This document shows, piece after piece, positions 23,201 through 35,200 of a stretch of DNA of 36,237 nucleotides (positions are counted from its first letter, which is position 1; every line of letters starts with the position of its first letter). The notes under the pieces are model-generated. The model searched no databases, had not been told where the DNA came from, and saw only the letters and a list, made by a program, of their open reading frames with translations. This DNA comes from Brachionus koreanus (taxonomy: Eukaryota; Rotifera; Eurotatoria; Ploima; Brachionidae). The stretch covers positions 2,128,349 through 2,164,585 of the forward strand of contig PJRA01000508.1 in assembly GCA_016987375.1 (NCBI GenBank), given 5' to 3'. Made by a program: the position numbers and the translations under genes.

Positions 23201-26200
23201 ATTATTATATATCTTCTTAAGAAGTTACCAAATACTGATGTTAAGTTTAAACTCTTAGCACAGTCTTGCTCAATATGATGAATTTACTTTATTTTGCGTT
23301 ACATGAAAATCTAGAAAACAGTATTTATCGTAAAATAAATATTGCAAATTTTTGATAATAATTGTAAAATTCATTGAAAAAAAAATTCCGAAATTTTTTG
23401 AAAAATTAAACTTTTATAAAATAAAAATTTGAATAAATCGGAAATTTCCGATAATTCCTTTTTTTTACATTTAATTGTTCAGTATTTTTAACAAATTAAT
23501 TGTTTAGTATTTTCTTATGATTTAGAATCATTTTTGATTATTATTAGCAATTAAGTTATATTTTTTTCAATTTAAATTAGAAAACGATTTTTACCTTTAG
23601 GATTTAATGTAAATAATCGTAAAATTTCAAATTTTAAATAAAATTAAATAAAAATTGGAAAATTCTTCTTTTTTTATTTTTTAAGATTCACCAATTGATA
23701 ATTACTCAATTCAATATGGTTCATATTCTGTTAACTCTTCAATATTTGACCAAAATGATGTTGTAAAACTTAACAACTTGGCTGAAATTGTAATCACCCT
23801 TAACTCTGAAACATTAAAAAATCAGCAGGTTAATTTTCAATTAAGCAAATGTTCTCATTATTAAAAAAACAACTTTTAGGATAACCAAGTGATAATTAAT
23901 ATAAAAAACAATTTATTCTCAAAATCGTACCAAGCATTTATCAGACCTGTATCAAGCATTAAAGACATTGTTCCCATCATAGACGATTCAATTAATAAGA
24001 AAAATGAAGCAAGAATTTTGCGCTTTTCGTTTGAGTCACTTGGTGAACCATCTTGTGCTCTCATAACCCAAAATATTAATGGCTTTAGAAATTTTCTGTT
24101 CACTATTGGAACCAGTTTAGAAACATGCAAGGCTTATTATCCATATATTCAATTCAAGGAAAATTACCAAATAACAAATTTAAATATTTGGTTATTTTCA
24201 ATCGTGTTCAAGCAAACTGGCCTGATTAATATAGAAGCGTTTGTAAAAAATGAATATTCAAGTAGTAGTGTATCAACAAGCATTACAGTATCTGATTTTG
24301 ATTGCAATAGACCTCAAGTTAATATAGAAAATCGACATTCTCATTTCTATGAACCACAATTAATTCAAAGATCAAAAAGATTTTCTATAATTGCAACAAC
24401 AAGAATTAATTGTAAACTAAGTCTTCAAAATGTTCGTCAATGGGCTCTGTTTTTGATCCAAGAATCAAATGGTAATGAAATTCGAAAAATCAGCATTGAT
24501 TCTAACCCTACATCAAGCTTCAGTGAATTAGTCATTCCTTCAAAAAGTTTACCATATGGTCTGTACAAATTTGTTTACAAAATAGAAATGGTAGGAAATG
24601 AAATTGATTTGAGAGCTTTTCAAGTAGAAATGGATCACTATGTAAAGATAGTACCTAGTGGAATAGTTGTTCAAGTTTTTCCTGGGGGAATGAGAAAAAT
24701 TAGACGTGGAATAGATCAAAGTATTATTTTAGATCCGACATTTTATTCATACGATCTCGACTCTGTTTACCCAATTAAAAATTTAAAGTTCAAATACTAT
24801 TGTACAATTTTTGAAAATGGAATTTTGGTTAAAAGTCCTCAAATTTCACTTGATTACTCGATAGATCTAAATGCGATAAAATCAAATTTTTCAGCTTATT
24901 CAAATTATTCTTGCTTTGATTCAGCTGAGTCATTTACATTTGATGTAACTGAAAATGTGCTAACAATACCAGCTCAAGGATTGTCTTATATGCCATTTAG
25001 ACAATACAGTTTCACTGTTATGACAAGCTATTTACAAATAAATTATTCACAGAATGTTATTATAGAGATTGATTCGTATAGCAGTATACCAGTCATAAAT
25101 ATAAGGTTAATTTTTTGAATAAAATTTTGAATAAATAAAAATATTTTATTTATTTTCTAAATTATTAGATGCAAGTTCAGAAGAGAATGTAGTCCATACA
25201 AAGATTATATGTTAATAAATCCTGTTTCAAAATTAATGATTACCGGTGAATGTGAAAGTGGCTGTGAATATATATCTAGTTTTGAATATGAGTTCAGAAT
25301 TTATAAAAAATGGACTATTTCTAATCTTGATAATAGAGATTTATGGATTGCATTGAACATAAGCGAATATGCCTCTGTTGGAAAAGGTAAAAAATATAAA
25401 ATTAAGTTTTTTTCATAATTTTTTAAAAATCAGTAAAGGTTTTTCTTAATTTTTTAAAAATCAGTAAAGGTTTTTCTTAATTTTTAAGATTTTGGAAAAT
25501 TTTTCAAGTCATTTACTTTATCGTCAGTAAATCAAAAAAATATTTCTACTAATTTAAATTGAAAAATTTTCTAAAGGATCAAATACACTTTTCTTTTAAA
25601 AAACCATATATGTGAAAATTTTGGCTAAAAAATTATTCATGAAAGTTTGTAAATGCTTTTGGTAAAAAAATGAAAAAAAATTTAGACTTTTTTCGAATTT
25701 TTATTTAAAAATTTGCAGCTATACATTTTCTAGGACAATTTTTGACTTCATAGGATGAAGGGTATTCGGAAAAATTATTAAACTGATATTGAGAGCTGAG
25801 TATATCTCTTTTATTATTCAAATTTGATTAAGAAAAAACATAAAATAAAGTTAATTATCAATTAAATTCGAAAAAAATACGCTCATGTTATTTTAAGGTT
25901 TTTGAAAAATATTTTTCTTTTTAAAATAATTTCAGCAAACTTAAATTAATGAAATTTGAATTTTTTTTTTCAAGAATTATTTTCAAATGAATTGACAATA
26001 TTGAAAGAACTGTTTTTAGAAAATCAAAATGAGCTTTTTAAAGTTGAATTTATGGTTAAAACAGTATCGATTTCAAATGGAATTTCTTTAGGATCAGCTT
26101 CTCTTTTTTTAGCAGTAAATAAACCACCTAAAAATGGATCTTGTGAAATAAATCCAAAAAATGGCTTTTCTGGAAGCACAATTTTTACAATAGAATGTCG

Positions 26201-29200
26201 CAATTGGTATGATTCGGATGGTTTTATCAATAGCTATGAGTTTTATTGTAATTTAAATAATAAATTTTATTTTGAATTGCTGATGTATTTTTTTAGTTAA
26301 TTACTTAAACAACCAAAAAAATATAACTCTTGGATTAAATGATAGTGGTTATTTTGAAACAGTCCTACCTGATGGTCCAATTTACGATCAATACAGACTA
26401 AATGTTTTCGTTAAAATAAATGATAACTTAAATAGTCATTCAATATATCAATTGGAACCAATTTATGTATCGTTGAATAAATCAGACTCATTAAGATTGA
26501 TTGAAGAATTTAAAAATGAAAATACAGAGTCTCCTATCAATAGACTTCTATTTGAATCAAATTCGATGCATACACTAAAAAACTTGTTGGTCTTTGTTTA
26601 TTCACTAAATGAACTCAGTCGCATCGATAAAAAGAGCTTAATTGAAGCAAATATTAATTCGAATATTTTTCTTACTACCTTTGGTCCAAAAACAAACATA
26701 AGTTATGAGGCACGTTTTGAAGATATTTTTACGCTCGTGCCAAATTTTCTAGTTTCTGAAATTGTAAGTTCTAATCTTTAATTATTTTTTTTAGATAAGA
26801 ATAAATTTATATTCTTTTTAAGATAAATATAACTTCAAATGATTATGAAACAAGAAGAAATTCAAGAGCTTCGATCAGAGAGACAGTCGTCAACTTTATT
26901 AGCAACATAAGCTTGCTTGATTTGGCTAGTTTTAAGTTTAAAACTGAATTATTGGCAGAAATTACTGCCGATAATAGCGAAATTACTAGGAAAACATCTG
27001 TATAATTTTTATAGTTTTTATTTAAAAAAAATCTAAAATATAAACTTTTAATTTTTTTTAAATAAAGATTCAAGCAACAAAGCAAATTTTGGATCTGTTA
27101 AAAACAAAAAATTTAATTGAAAGTATTTATGAACAAGATGTGATTGACATAGTTAATAATTTGGCAAATACAATGGCAAATATTTTGCAAGGACTATCTA
27201 CAATGATAAATGAACGTCAGCCATCTCTTCATTTAGATTATTTACGTGCTTTAACTTTGCCATCTGAGTATGATACAGATTTAGAAAATTTCTGGTCGAA
27301 CCCAAGTAATTTTTTATTTTCTAATTTAAAACTTTCAGATAAAATTTATTTTCATTAAAACTCGTTATTGAAATTTTGTTCTCATAAAACTTGCTAACAA
27401 AAAAACCTTGTTCTTTAAATTTGAATTCTTAGTTTAAATAAAAAATAATAATTTAATGGTTAAAAAAAAGTATCGATATTATTTCAAAGTAGCTTTTTTT
27501 TGACAGGCCTCAGTATAATTAACAACATTATCTAAACATGGTTAAATATGGTTTATTTACCAAAAAAAAATTATACAAAATCATTAACTAACCGAATTTT
27601 GATCAATGGAAACTAAAAAAAATAAATGTTACTACTAGATTGCTTAATGGAGTCTGAGATTGCTGATTTAAATAAAAGATGCTTATTTGACTTTTAATCT
27701 ACGGCTATTATGCTCTGACCCAAACAAGTCAAAACAGCTTATAAATTGTTAGCTTACCTAGTTTTGTTGGTAGCTATGCAATCTTAGAATCTTCACTATA
27801 CCATATTCCCATGTTAAATATTGCAGTCTCATAAATCTAAAAACAGTTTTGACGCTTGTTTTAAAACCATTTCGCTCTTGTTAAAACATCTTTAATTACT
27901 CCCCATTCTCCAAAGAATTTTTTTTAAGCCTTTCCAATATTTTTTGATATTGAAAGTCTTTAAATGATAAAAACATGTGCTGGAGCTTTGCATTTATCAT
28001 GCATATATCTCTGTTTCTGATAGTTTTACTTCGATTTTGAACGTTTGTGGTTTAGATCCATATTTTTGTTTGAATATGTCAAAATAGATTTAGAGTCATA
28101 AACTGATTTATTTTGTCTTTTAAAATTAAAAAGATTTTTTAAAATCATTTTTGTAAAAATTTATTGTCTATTTTTTTATTTAATAGTCTTTTTATTTAGT
28201 CAATATTTAAACATAAGATAAGAACATTAAAAAATAAAAATTCAACAAAATTACAAATCAATGTTTTTCCAAGGCTTTCTTTGCCTTAGTCATCTTACCA
28301 ACTTTTTTCTTTGGTTCAATTGCTACTATAATATAGTGATTGGAAGTTGTAAGTCAATTTCAATTAATGTTGACACTTACTAAATATTCTTAACATTAAA
28401 CCAAGTTTTTTAAACTATTAGAGTCAACAAAAAACTTGTTTATTAACTGAATTTTTTTGAAAAAATTGAAAAAAGAAAAAAAAATTTTAATATTTTTTAA
28501 GGATTCAAAAATCTTTATATATCAGCTGATAAAGGTTTATATCACCCAAATTTAGTCTGTGCAAAAACTGTGCAACTTAATTTTAATAATTTTTTAATTT
28601 TTATACTGTTTTTGGACAATTGCAGAGTTTTCGAAAAAACTAAATTTGAGTGATATTAACCTTTATCAGATGATACATTTTGCAGAACGATTTTTGGACC
28701 CTTAAAATTTTTGTTTTGTTTTTTGTTCCAAAATTCACGGCGCCAAAATATCGACTATACAGGATTGAACTAATTGTGGAATATATAGGGAATAAATAAC
28801 CCATTGAAAATAATATTACATTGACGCATTACACATCATGTGCGGACACAAACATCAACATATCAACCTCTTAAAGAATCTTATGTATTAAAAATTTTTC
28901 TCATGTATTTGTTTGATAAATAATTCATTAAGTCTATTTTCAATTTTCAAGAGGTCTGATATAATTGTGTGGTTTTCTGTGAAGAGAGCATAGCTTTTTT
29001 ATAATTGGCGGCCACTGGACCGTCAAAAATTGGTGTTGGCTGTTCTGATGGCCATCATAATAGTTTTTCTTTTAAAATTTGTAACTTAATATACTTAAAT
29101 AATACTTATATAATTTGTAACTTTAATTTTATTTTAAAAGATAACTTTTTAAATGAGGGACAAACAGAATATTCAGAACAAGTAATTGGAGAAAATAAGA

Positions 29201-32200
29201 ATATTTTACATCAAAAGATTCAAATAAATGAAGCTATTTCTACCACAAAAACAATTATAGATTCTTTATCAATTGATTTGGCAGAGTATTCACCACTCGG
29301 AGACTCTATTCAAATATCTACTACATCAATTCAAATGTCAATAAAAAGAGTTAGAGCTTCCGATTTGAATACGAATATTTTCGAAGGTTTGGGCAAAATT
29401 GAGCTACCTTCTTTTTGTGATTTAATAGGCAATAACCAAACCGAATTTTCAAATATTACAGAATTTTTTGACTGGAATAATTTAAATAATTGCACTAATG
29501 AACAAATTACAGTTCAAGTATTTTAGAAATAAAAATTTATTTTTAAATATATTTATTATTTTTTAAGATTATTTCCAAAGCATCCGCTCCTGCTGGTTTC
29601 AATTCAGATAATGAAACAAAGATTGGTCTTTCAAATTCTCTTAGTATAAAGTTTTTTAATTCAGATAAAATTGAAATTCCGATAAAACGCTCTTTGAAGC
29701 CTATTCATTTATTTATAGCACGAGATCCATCTTTTACATTTCCAGAATTTTACTTTGTTAATACGACGGGATTTGATAACAGTAGTGAAATTTTGGTGAA
29801 TAAATTTGATATATCCACCACCAATGCATCGCTACACATTCACCTCAAGCCATCTGATATTTTCACGGGCTATTTGATGGTTATAAAATTTGGTAAAATG
29901 CCTATTCTTCAAAAGGACATAACTGATATTGATAAATGGAAAATATTTTGTCCGATTGAAGAACAATTCACCAAGAATAAAACTTTTCTTATGTTTATGA
30001 ATCAGACTGAAATAAATGGATTTAAAGGTTCTGTTGGAGTGGGAATTAGAGAACTAAATTCTGATGAATTTGAACAATATTGTGTTTCAAAAACAAGATC
30101 ACAAAATCAGATGCCTGACTATGTATCGAATGTTACATTTACCAGTGATTTTTATCTAAAATTTTACTCATCAGGATGCTATTACTTAAATGAAGAGACA
30201 GGCTGGTGGAGTTCTGACGGAATAGAAATTATGTCCGACACTGACGAAAAATACACTCATTGTGTAACAAATCATTTAACTGAATTTGCAGGCGGTTTGT
30301 TGATTTTACCAGCAGAGATTAATTTTAACTATGTTTTTTCCAATGCTGATTTTACCAAAAACCCGACAATTTACATCACAGTAATTGTAATGACTTGTGT
30401 TTATTTTTTATTTTTAATTTGGGGAAGATATCAAGATACAATTGATTCAAATAAAATTGGAATTTGTCTTCTCAAAGACAACCAACCTTTGGATAGTTAT
30501 TTCTATGAAGTTATTGTATTTAGTGGATCCAGAGCTAATTCTGAGACTGATTCGCGAGTAAGCATCATATTGTCCGGTGATTGTGATGATACAAAACCAC
30601 GAATTTTGGAAGATCCTAAACGAAAATGTTTCAGAAGAGGAGGTGTCGATTCTTTTATCTTGTCAACCTCACAGTAAGTTTCTCTATATTTGTTATGTCA
30701 TTTTTAAATGTTATAATGCCATAAGTATATTATTTATGGCATATTTTGCTTTTTATTAAAAAATTAAAATAATATTTTAAAGTGTTAAAAAATTAAAAAT
30801 GTAAAAGTAGAAATAAATAATTTTGATTTATTTTATTATGTTCGTAAAATTAAAAAAAAACACAGTACAATTTTTGTTCAATTTTTTTTGTCCTCTTTTT
30901 GACATAATCCATCATATTTATCTTTCACCCGGATTTTATTGAGTTAATTGCTTCTATTATTTTTTTTAATTTCTTAATATAATTTCAATTCAAAATAACG
31001 ATAACACCTTTTTACAATTTGAAGAAATTTTTACCCCTAAGATCTGAGATTGAACGTACTTCATCAAATAATAGTATATTTCTTATATTTGAAAACTTTT
31101 CACTCCAAAAAGGTAACTCAATTAAAAAAAATTGCTATTTTCTCTTCTATTACAAACTGATGTAGACTTATAATGAAGTCTAACGGTTCATTAGATTTAA
31201 GACGTTTTTAAATTAAAGAGATTTAAGATTTAAACATCAATTAATTAAATTTTAGAACCAAGTCATCAAGGAAAGTGAAAAAAAAGAAATTAACAAAAGC
31301 TTTACAGAGATTAAAAAATAGCGAAATAATGCTAACGAATGAGGAGCAGAGTTAGCTAAAAATCAAAGTCTGACTTTGACATAAAATTATCTTGAGCTCA
31401 AGTCAAAATTGCTATTTTCTCTTCTATTACAAACTGATGTAGACTTATAATGAAGTCTAACGGTTCATTAGATTTAAGAAAGGGTCTTAAATAAAAACAT
31501 TAATATATTTCTCTATTATATCATCTTTTTATTTAAAATTTTAGCTAAAATTTAAATGCTAAAGAGGAGTATGATAATTTTTTTAAACATTTTTTTTTAA
31601 ATGACTTTTCTTTTATTCCACATTTTTCTTTTCCTTTTTTTAAATGTTGTTAATTTTGTGTTTTTATAATTTAATTAAAAAAACGTTTTTTTTTAAATCT
31701 AAAATTTATTTACTTCTAGAAAATTAATTATTTTTTTTAAAATATCAGTTATCTTTTTTTTTAAATGATAACTTAAATTGAAAAAATATTTTTATCCTAA
31801 AAATTCAAAATAAAAGTACAGACTTGACTTTTTACCAACTCTGGGTTAGGAGTTGCGCAACTACATAATTGATTTTTTTTGTAAAAAAAAAACAACTCAA
31901 ATAAAGGAAATGTTATCCCTAAAATATTAGCAAGTTTCTTCTATTTTTGTTAACTTATGTTTGAAGAAATACAGTAATTATATTGATAGCCTTAGATTGG
32001 CCGAATAAATTTTGTCAACAATTAAATTGTCAACTGTATATTTTATCAACAAATGAATTATCAATTTTAATCATAAAAATCAATTTATCAACTGAATAAA
32101 AGATCAACAGTATATTTTTTCAACAATTTTATTTAAAAAAAAATACAATTTGTAAGCAAAAAAATGTGAAAAAAATAAAAAAGATAATTTAACGAAATAA

Positions 32201-35200
32201 AAAATTAAATTTTAATGTTATATTTTACAGTTTTATATTCCCGGATATGATCTAAGGGGTTTGAAGGAAATTCTGCAATTTTTTTATTTTTTAAACATTC
32301 ATTAAAATGAGCTCGCATATCACATTGAGAATACTTGAGAGTTGACGGATCGACATTACGACACAAATCGAAAGCGTACACTATGGCTTTTGTTTTAAGA
32401 TAATAATTAAGAGTATCAGGTATGTGACCAGTGCTGGTCACCTAATTTTCTAAGGGGTAATATGTGACCAAATGATTGAATAAAAAATATTTAAAGAAAA
32501 TTACGTGACCAAAAATTTTATTATGTGAACAAGCTAAAAAATATGTGACCAAAAAAATTAAAAAAATGACTATTATAAATGATAATTTTTTTAAATTTGA
32601 CTATTATAAAAGTTAAATGTAATGTTTTTAATGTTTGTGTTAATGTTTTTGTTAATGTTAATGTCTTAATGTTTTTTAGATATATGTATTTTTAACCCTT
32701 TTTGCTCAAAATAATTACCATATTCAGGACACTTAACAGGACTTCGTTTGTTGCTAAGATTTTTTTTACTTCTTCAACAGTTTCCTCGTTCCATTTTGGT
32801 ATTTCAAGTGCCTGTTTTTCATAAACTAAACTTTTAAATTTAATCTTATCAAAATAATTTTTGACAAAAATTTTAGAAAAATTTTACTATTTATAATTTT
32901 TGTTTTTAATCATGATTAAGTGAATTTTGAAATTTTAACTATGATTCAAATTTAAGCTTACTTTAATACAATCATTAATTATTTGGATTTTTATTTTATG
33001 TGACCAATTGAAGAATTAAGTGACCAAGACCAGCTCACATATTACCCCTTAGAAAATTAGATGACCAGCACTGGTCTCATTATATTATAGGTGAGGGGTC
33101 TTGGTCACATAACACAATTGACCCTATTCAAAATCTTAATAAGTTGATAATTAATACTCTATTGATCTTTATTTGTTTATTTAATTATTAGTTGACAATT
33201 TTTACTCTTTAATTTTTATTTTTATTTTTTGTTGATAAATTTATCTGTTGATATTTTATTTGTTGACAAAATATACTGTTGATAATTTAATTGTTGACAA
33301 ATTAATTTTGCCCCTTAGGTTAATCTAAGTTTAAAAAACAATTTTTTAGTATTAAAATTTTGGCTTTTTAACACTTAATAATTTTTAACTTTTTAGGAAA
33401 TTTTTTTCTTGAGGATATTTTAAAATTTTTTAATTTACACATATTAATCCAATTTACAAATATTTGATTAAAACAATTCCAATTCTGAATAGTTTTGTAT
33501 TAACAAAATGAATGGAAACAAAATTTTGGCAAAAATTACTTACCTTAAATTAAGATAGAAAAAAGGTTGCTGTGAATTTCAAATGAAAGCTGAAAAAACG
33601 AAAATTTTTCCTTTATTTTATAAAACAAAATAAAAATAATCTCAATTAAGAAAATCAAAGATTGTTTAGCCTTGAATTAACTTCATTTTTCTAATTATTA
33701 GCTTTAAAAAAAGATCAAAATCTAAATAATAGGATAGTTTTTAAGAAAAAATTATTTAAAATTAATAATTGAATAATTTAATTTAACACTCAAAGACCAG
33801 AAGAATTTTTGAAGCATTTTTTTTTTATAGTTTATAAAATAGATTATTTTTTCTTATTTTGGATTTAATTTTATTTAAAGAAATTAAAATATTATTTTTG
33901 AAGAAGTTTGGGTAACTTGAGTTATGTTCGAGTATGGCATGATAATTCGGGCGACGGCAGCAAAGCTTCTTGGTACTTAAAATTTATTTTGATACGAGAT
34001 TTACAAACAGAGAAAAAATATTATTTTATGTGTCAAAATTGGTTTGCTGTTGAGATGAATGATGGTGTTATTGACAGAATCCTGCCAGTTGTTTATGATT
34101 TGAAGAACTCTCAAAACCTCAAAGCATTGATTGGCTTTCAGACCAAGCAGAACATAGCTGATGATCACATATGGTTTTCAATATTTACCAGACCAGTTCA
34201 AAGCTCTTTTTCCCGAGTCGAGAGAATAACATGCTGCTTTGTTCTTCTTCTAGTCACAATGCTAATAAATATTCTTTATTACGAGGAAGAAAATGACTTT
34301 TCTCCAACTTGTATTCAAATTGGCTACATTTTGCTTTCAAGTGAACAAATTGTCACTGGCCTAATTTCAAGTTTGCTTGTCATTGTACCAAATTTGATAC
34401 TGGTTGAAATTTTTCGAAAAAGCAGAAGGCGAAGGCCTAAATACACTGAAGTTATTAAGCAAATGAAGCGTTCACTAGTACCAAAAAAAATTGCTATAAG
34501 AAAATTGTAAAATAAAATACGTTAAAAGAATTAAAAATTTTAAATTGAATTTTTTTTATTTTAGAGATAGAATTGGAAAATTATCAATAGAAAATGATGA
34601 AAAAAAAGCGAAGTCAAAATTTTCTCTTCGACTTCCATGGTGGTTTAAAATAATCGGATTCATAATATCATACATTGTTATTGGTATTTCAATTTTTTTC
34701 ATCATTGTGAAAGGAATTGAGTTTGGCGATGAAAAAGTTGGAAAATGGCTAACTTCATTTTTAATTTCAGTTTTTTCATCTATTTTTTTAACTCAGCCAA
34801 TTAAAGTTGTATTCTTAGGAGTTTTTTTTGTACTAATATTCCGAGAGCCTAAACATCAGCACGAAGATGATGACAAAATCAAATTAGAAAATACACAGTT
34901 GAATGATAGTGTTCTTCAAAATGATAAAAATTTTTCTTTTATAAAATATGACAAAGATTTTAATTCAGTTGAATTGAGTGAAGCTAGAAAAAGTCGGCTT
35001 AGACAATTAAAATTAAAAATTGTTATTAAAGAACTAATAATTCATTCGGCTTTTTTAACTTTAACTTATATGTCTGCTTTTGCCTACAAGGACAAATATT
35101 CGTTTAATTATCAAAAAGCAGTGAGAAACTTATTTTTGGGCCCAGAGTTTTACTCAATGAAAAACACGGACCAATTTTGGACTTGGGCAAAATTAAGACT

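Larger units (their letters stand above)
22301..26999 (+). other. Polycystin-1-like exons 9-15: REJ region
   Basis: These exons carry the receptor-for-egg-jelly region that lies between the PKD repeats and GAIN domain in polycystin-1 and PKDREJ. Supporting landmarks are the cysteine-bearing strands CRREC (start of exon 12), GECESGCEY and NGSCEINPKNG, then ECRNWYDSDGFINSYEFY, and the closing block FETVLPDGPIYDQYRLNVF. The last two closely resemble the conserved C-terminal REJ module, in which D(.)DGP..Y.F precedes a LP.G...Y...V strand. Earlier parts are divergent and recognised only by position. Confidence 0.72.
27068..30673 (+). other. Polycystin-1-like exons 16-18: GAIN domain, GPS, TM1, N-half of PLAT
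   Basis: Exons 16-18 encode the GAIN fold ending in a GPS. The cleavage tripeptide is HLT at 30273-30281 (about residues 2470-2472), within HCVTNHLTEFAGG. Upstream are CYYLNEETGWW and SSDGIEI. A membrane helix follows (IYITVIVMTCVYFLFLIWG, TM1). The first half of a PLAT domain comes next (YFYEVIVFSGSRANSETDS, VSIILSGDC, FRRGGVDSFILST). PLAT is split by intron 18 and resumes in exon 19 with HLGNLSYVRVWHDNSG. The HLT sequence predicts autocleavage. Of the four usual GPS cysteines only two are present (see findings). Confidence 0.88.
31991..33328. mobile_element. Outer inverted-repeat element with arrayed GTCAAC/ATCAAC motifs
   Basis: The ends read CTTAGATT and AATCTAAG. Just inside, the left arm TTTGTCAACAATTAAATTGT at 32011 pairs with the right-arm complement near 33255-33305 (TTTGTCAACAATTAAATTAT). 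Each arm holds many copies of GTCAAC or ATCAAC (GTTGAC/GTTGAT on the right) at about 10-20 base spacing over roughly 120-180 bp, resembling subterminal transposase-binding arrays. No transposase is recognisable. A second inverted-repeat element is nested inside. No clear target-site duplication is seen. Confidence 0.7.
30674..33906 (+). other. Polycystin-1-like intron 18 (3.2 kb) interrupting the PLAT domain
   Basis: The donor is TCACA|GTAAGT at 30674 and the acceptor GAAG ends at 33906. The rejoined frame (STS-H-LGNLSYVRVW) restores the PLAT consensus. The intron is the largest in the gene and repeat-laden: a 73-bp direct repeat, nested inverted-repeat elements at 31.99-33.33 kb and a solo TTAA terminus near 33783. 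A decayed minus-strand frame around 30880-31110 (LPFWSEKFSNIRNILLFDEV) may be another relic but could not be identified. Confidence 0.85.

Noticed and set aside
23190..23212. CRISPR-like or minisatellite array
   Set aside because: It is only a short ATT microsatellite. No spaced direct-repeat array of CRISPR type exists in the window, and the host is a eukaryote.
23876..24130. Minus-strand open frame of 84 codons
   Set aside because: Antisense shadow of exon 11 of the polycystin-1-like gene, whose plus-strand frame is splice-consistent.
27640..28090. Possible degenerate Tc1-like transposase on the minus strand in intron 16
   Set aside because: Fragments such as YGSKPQTFK were suggestive, but no catalytic or C-terminal motif could be aligned, so the identification is not supported.
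29005..29140. Upstream extension of the exon 17 frame as a separate start
   Set aside because: The open frame extends into intron 16, but the AAAAG acceptor at 29140 joins exon 16 to exon 17 in phase and the sequence before it has no GAIN-like character.
31255..31360. About 33 open codons of a basic peptide after a TTTTAG acceptor-like site in intron 18
   Set aside because: Splicing it into the PLAT domain would break the clean exon 18/19 join, and it ends in a stop. No independent gene evidence.
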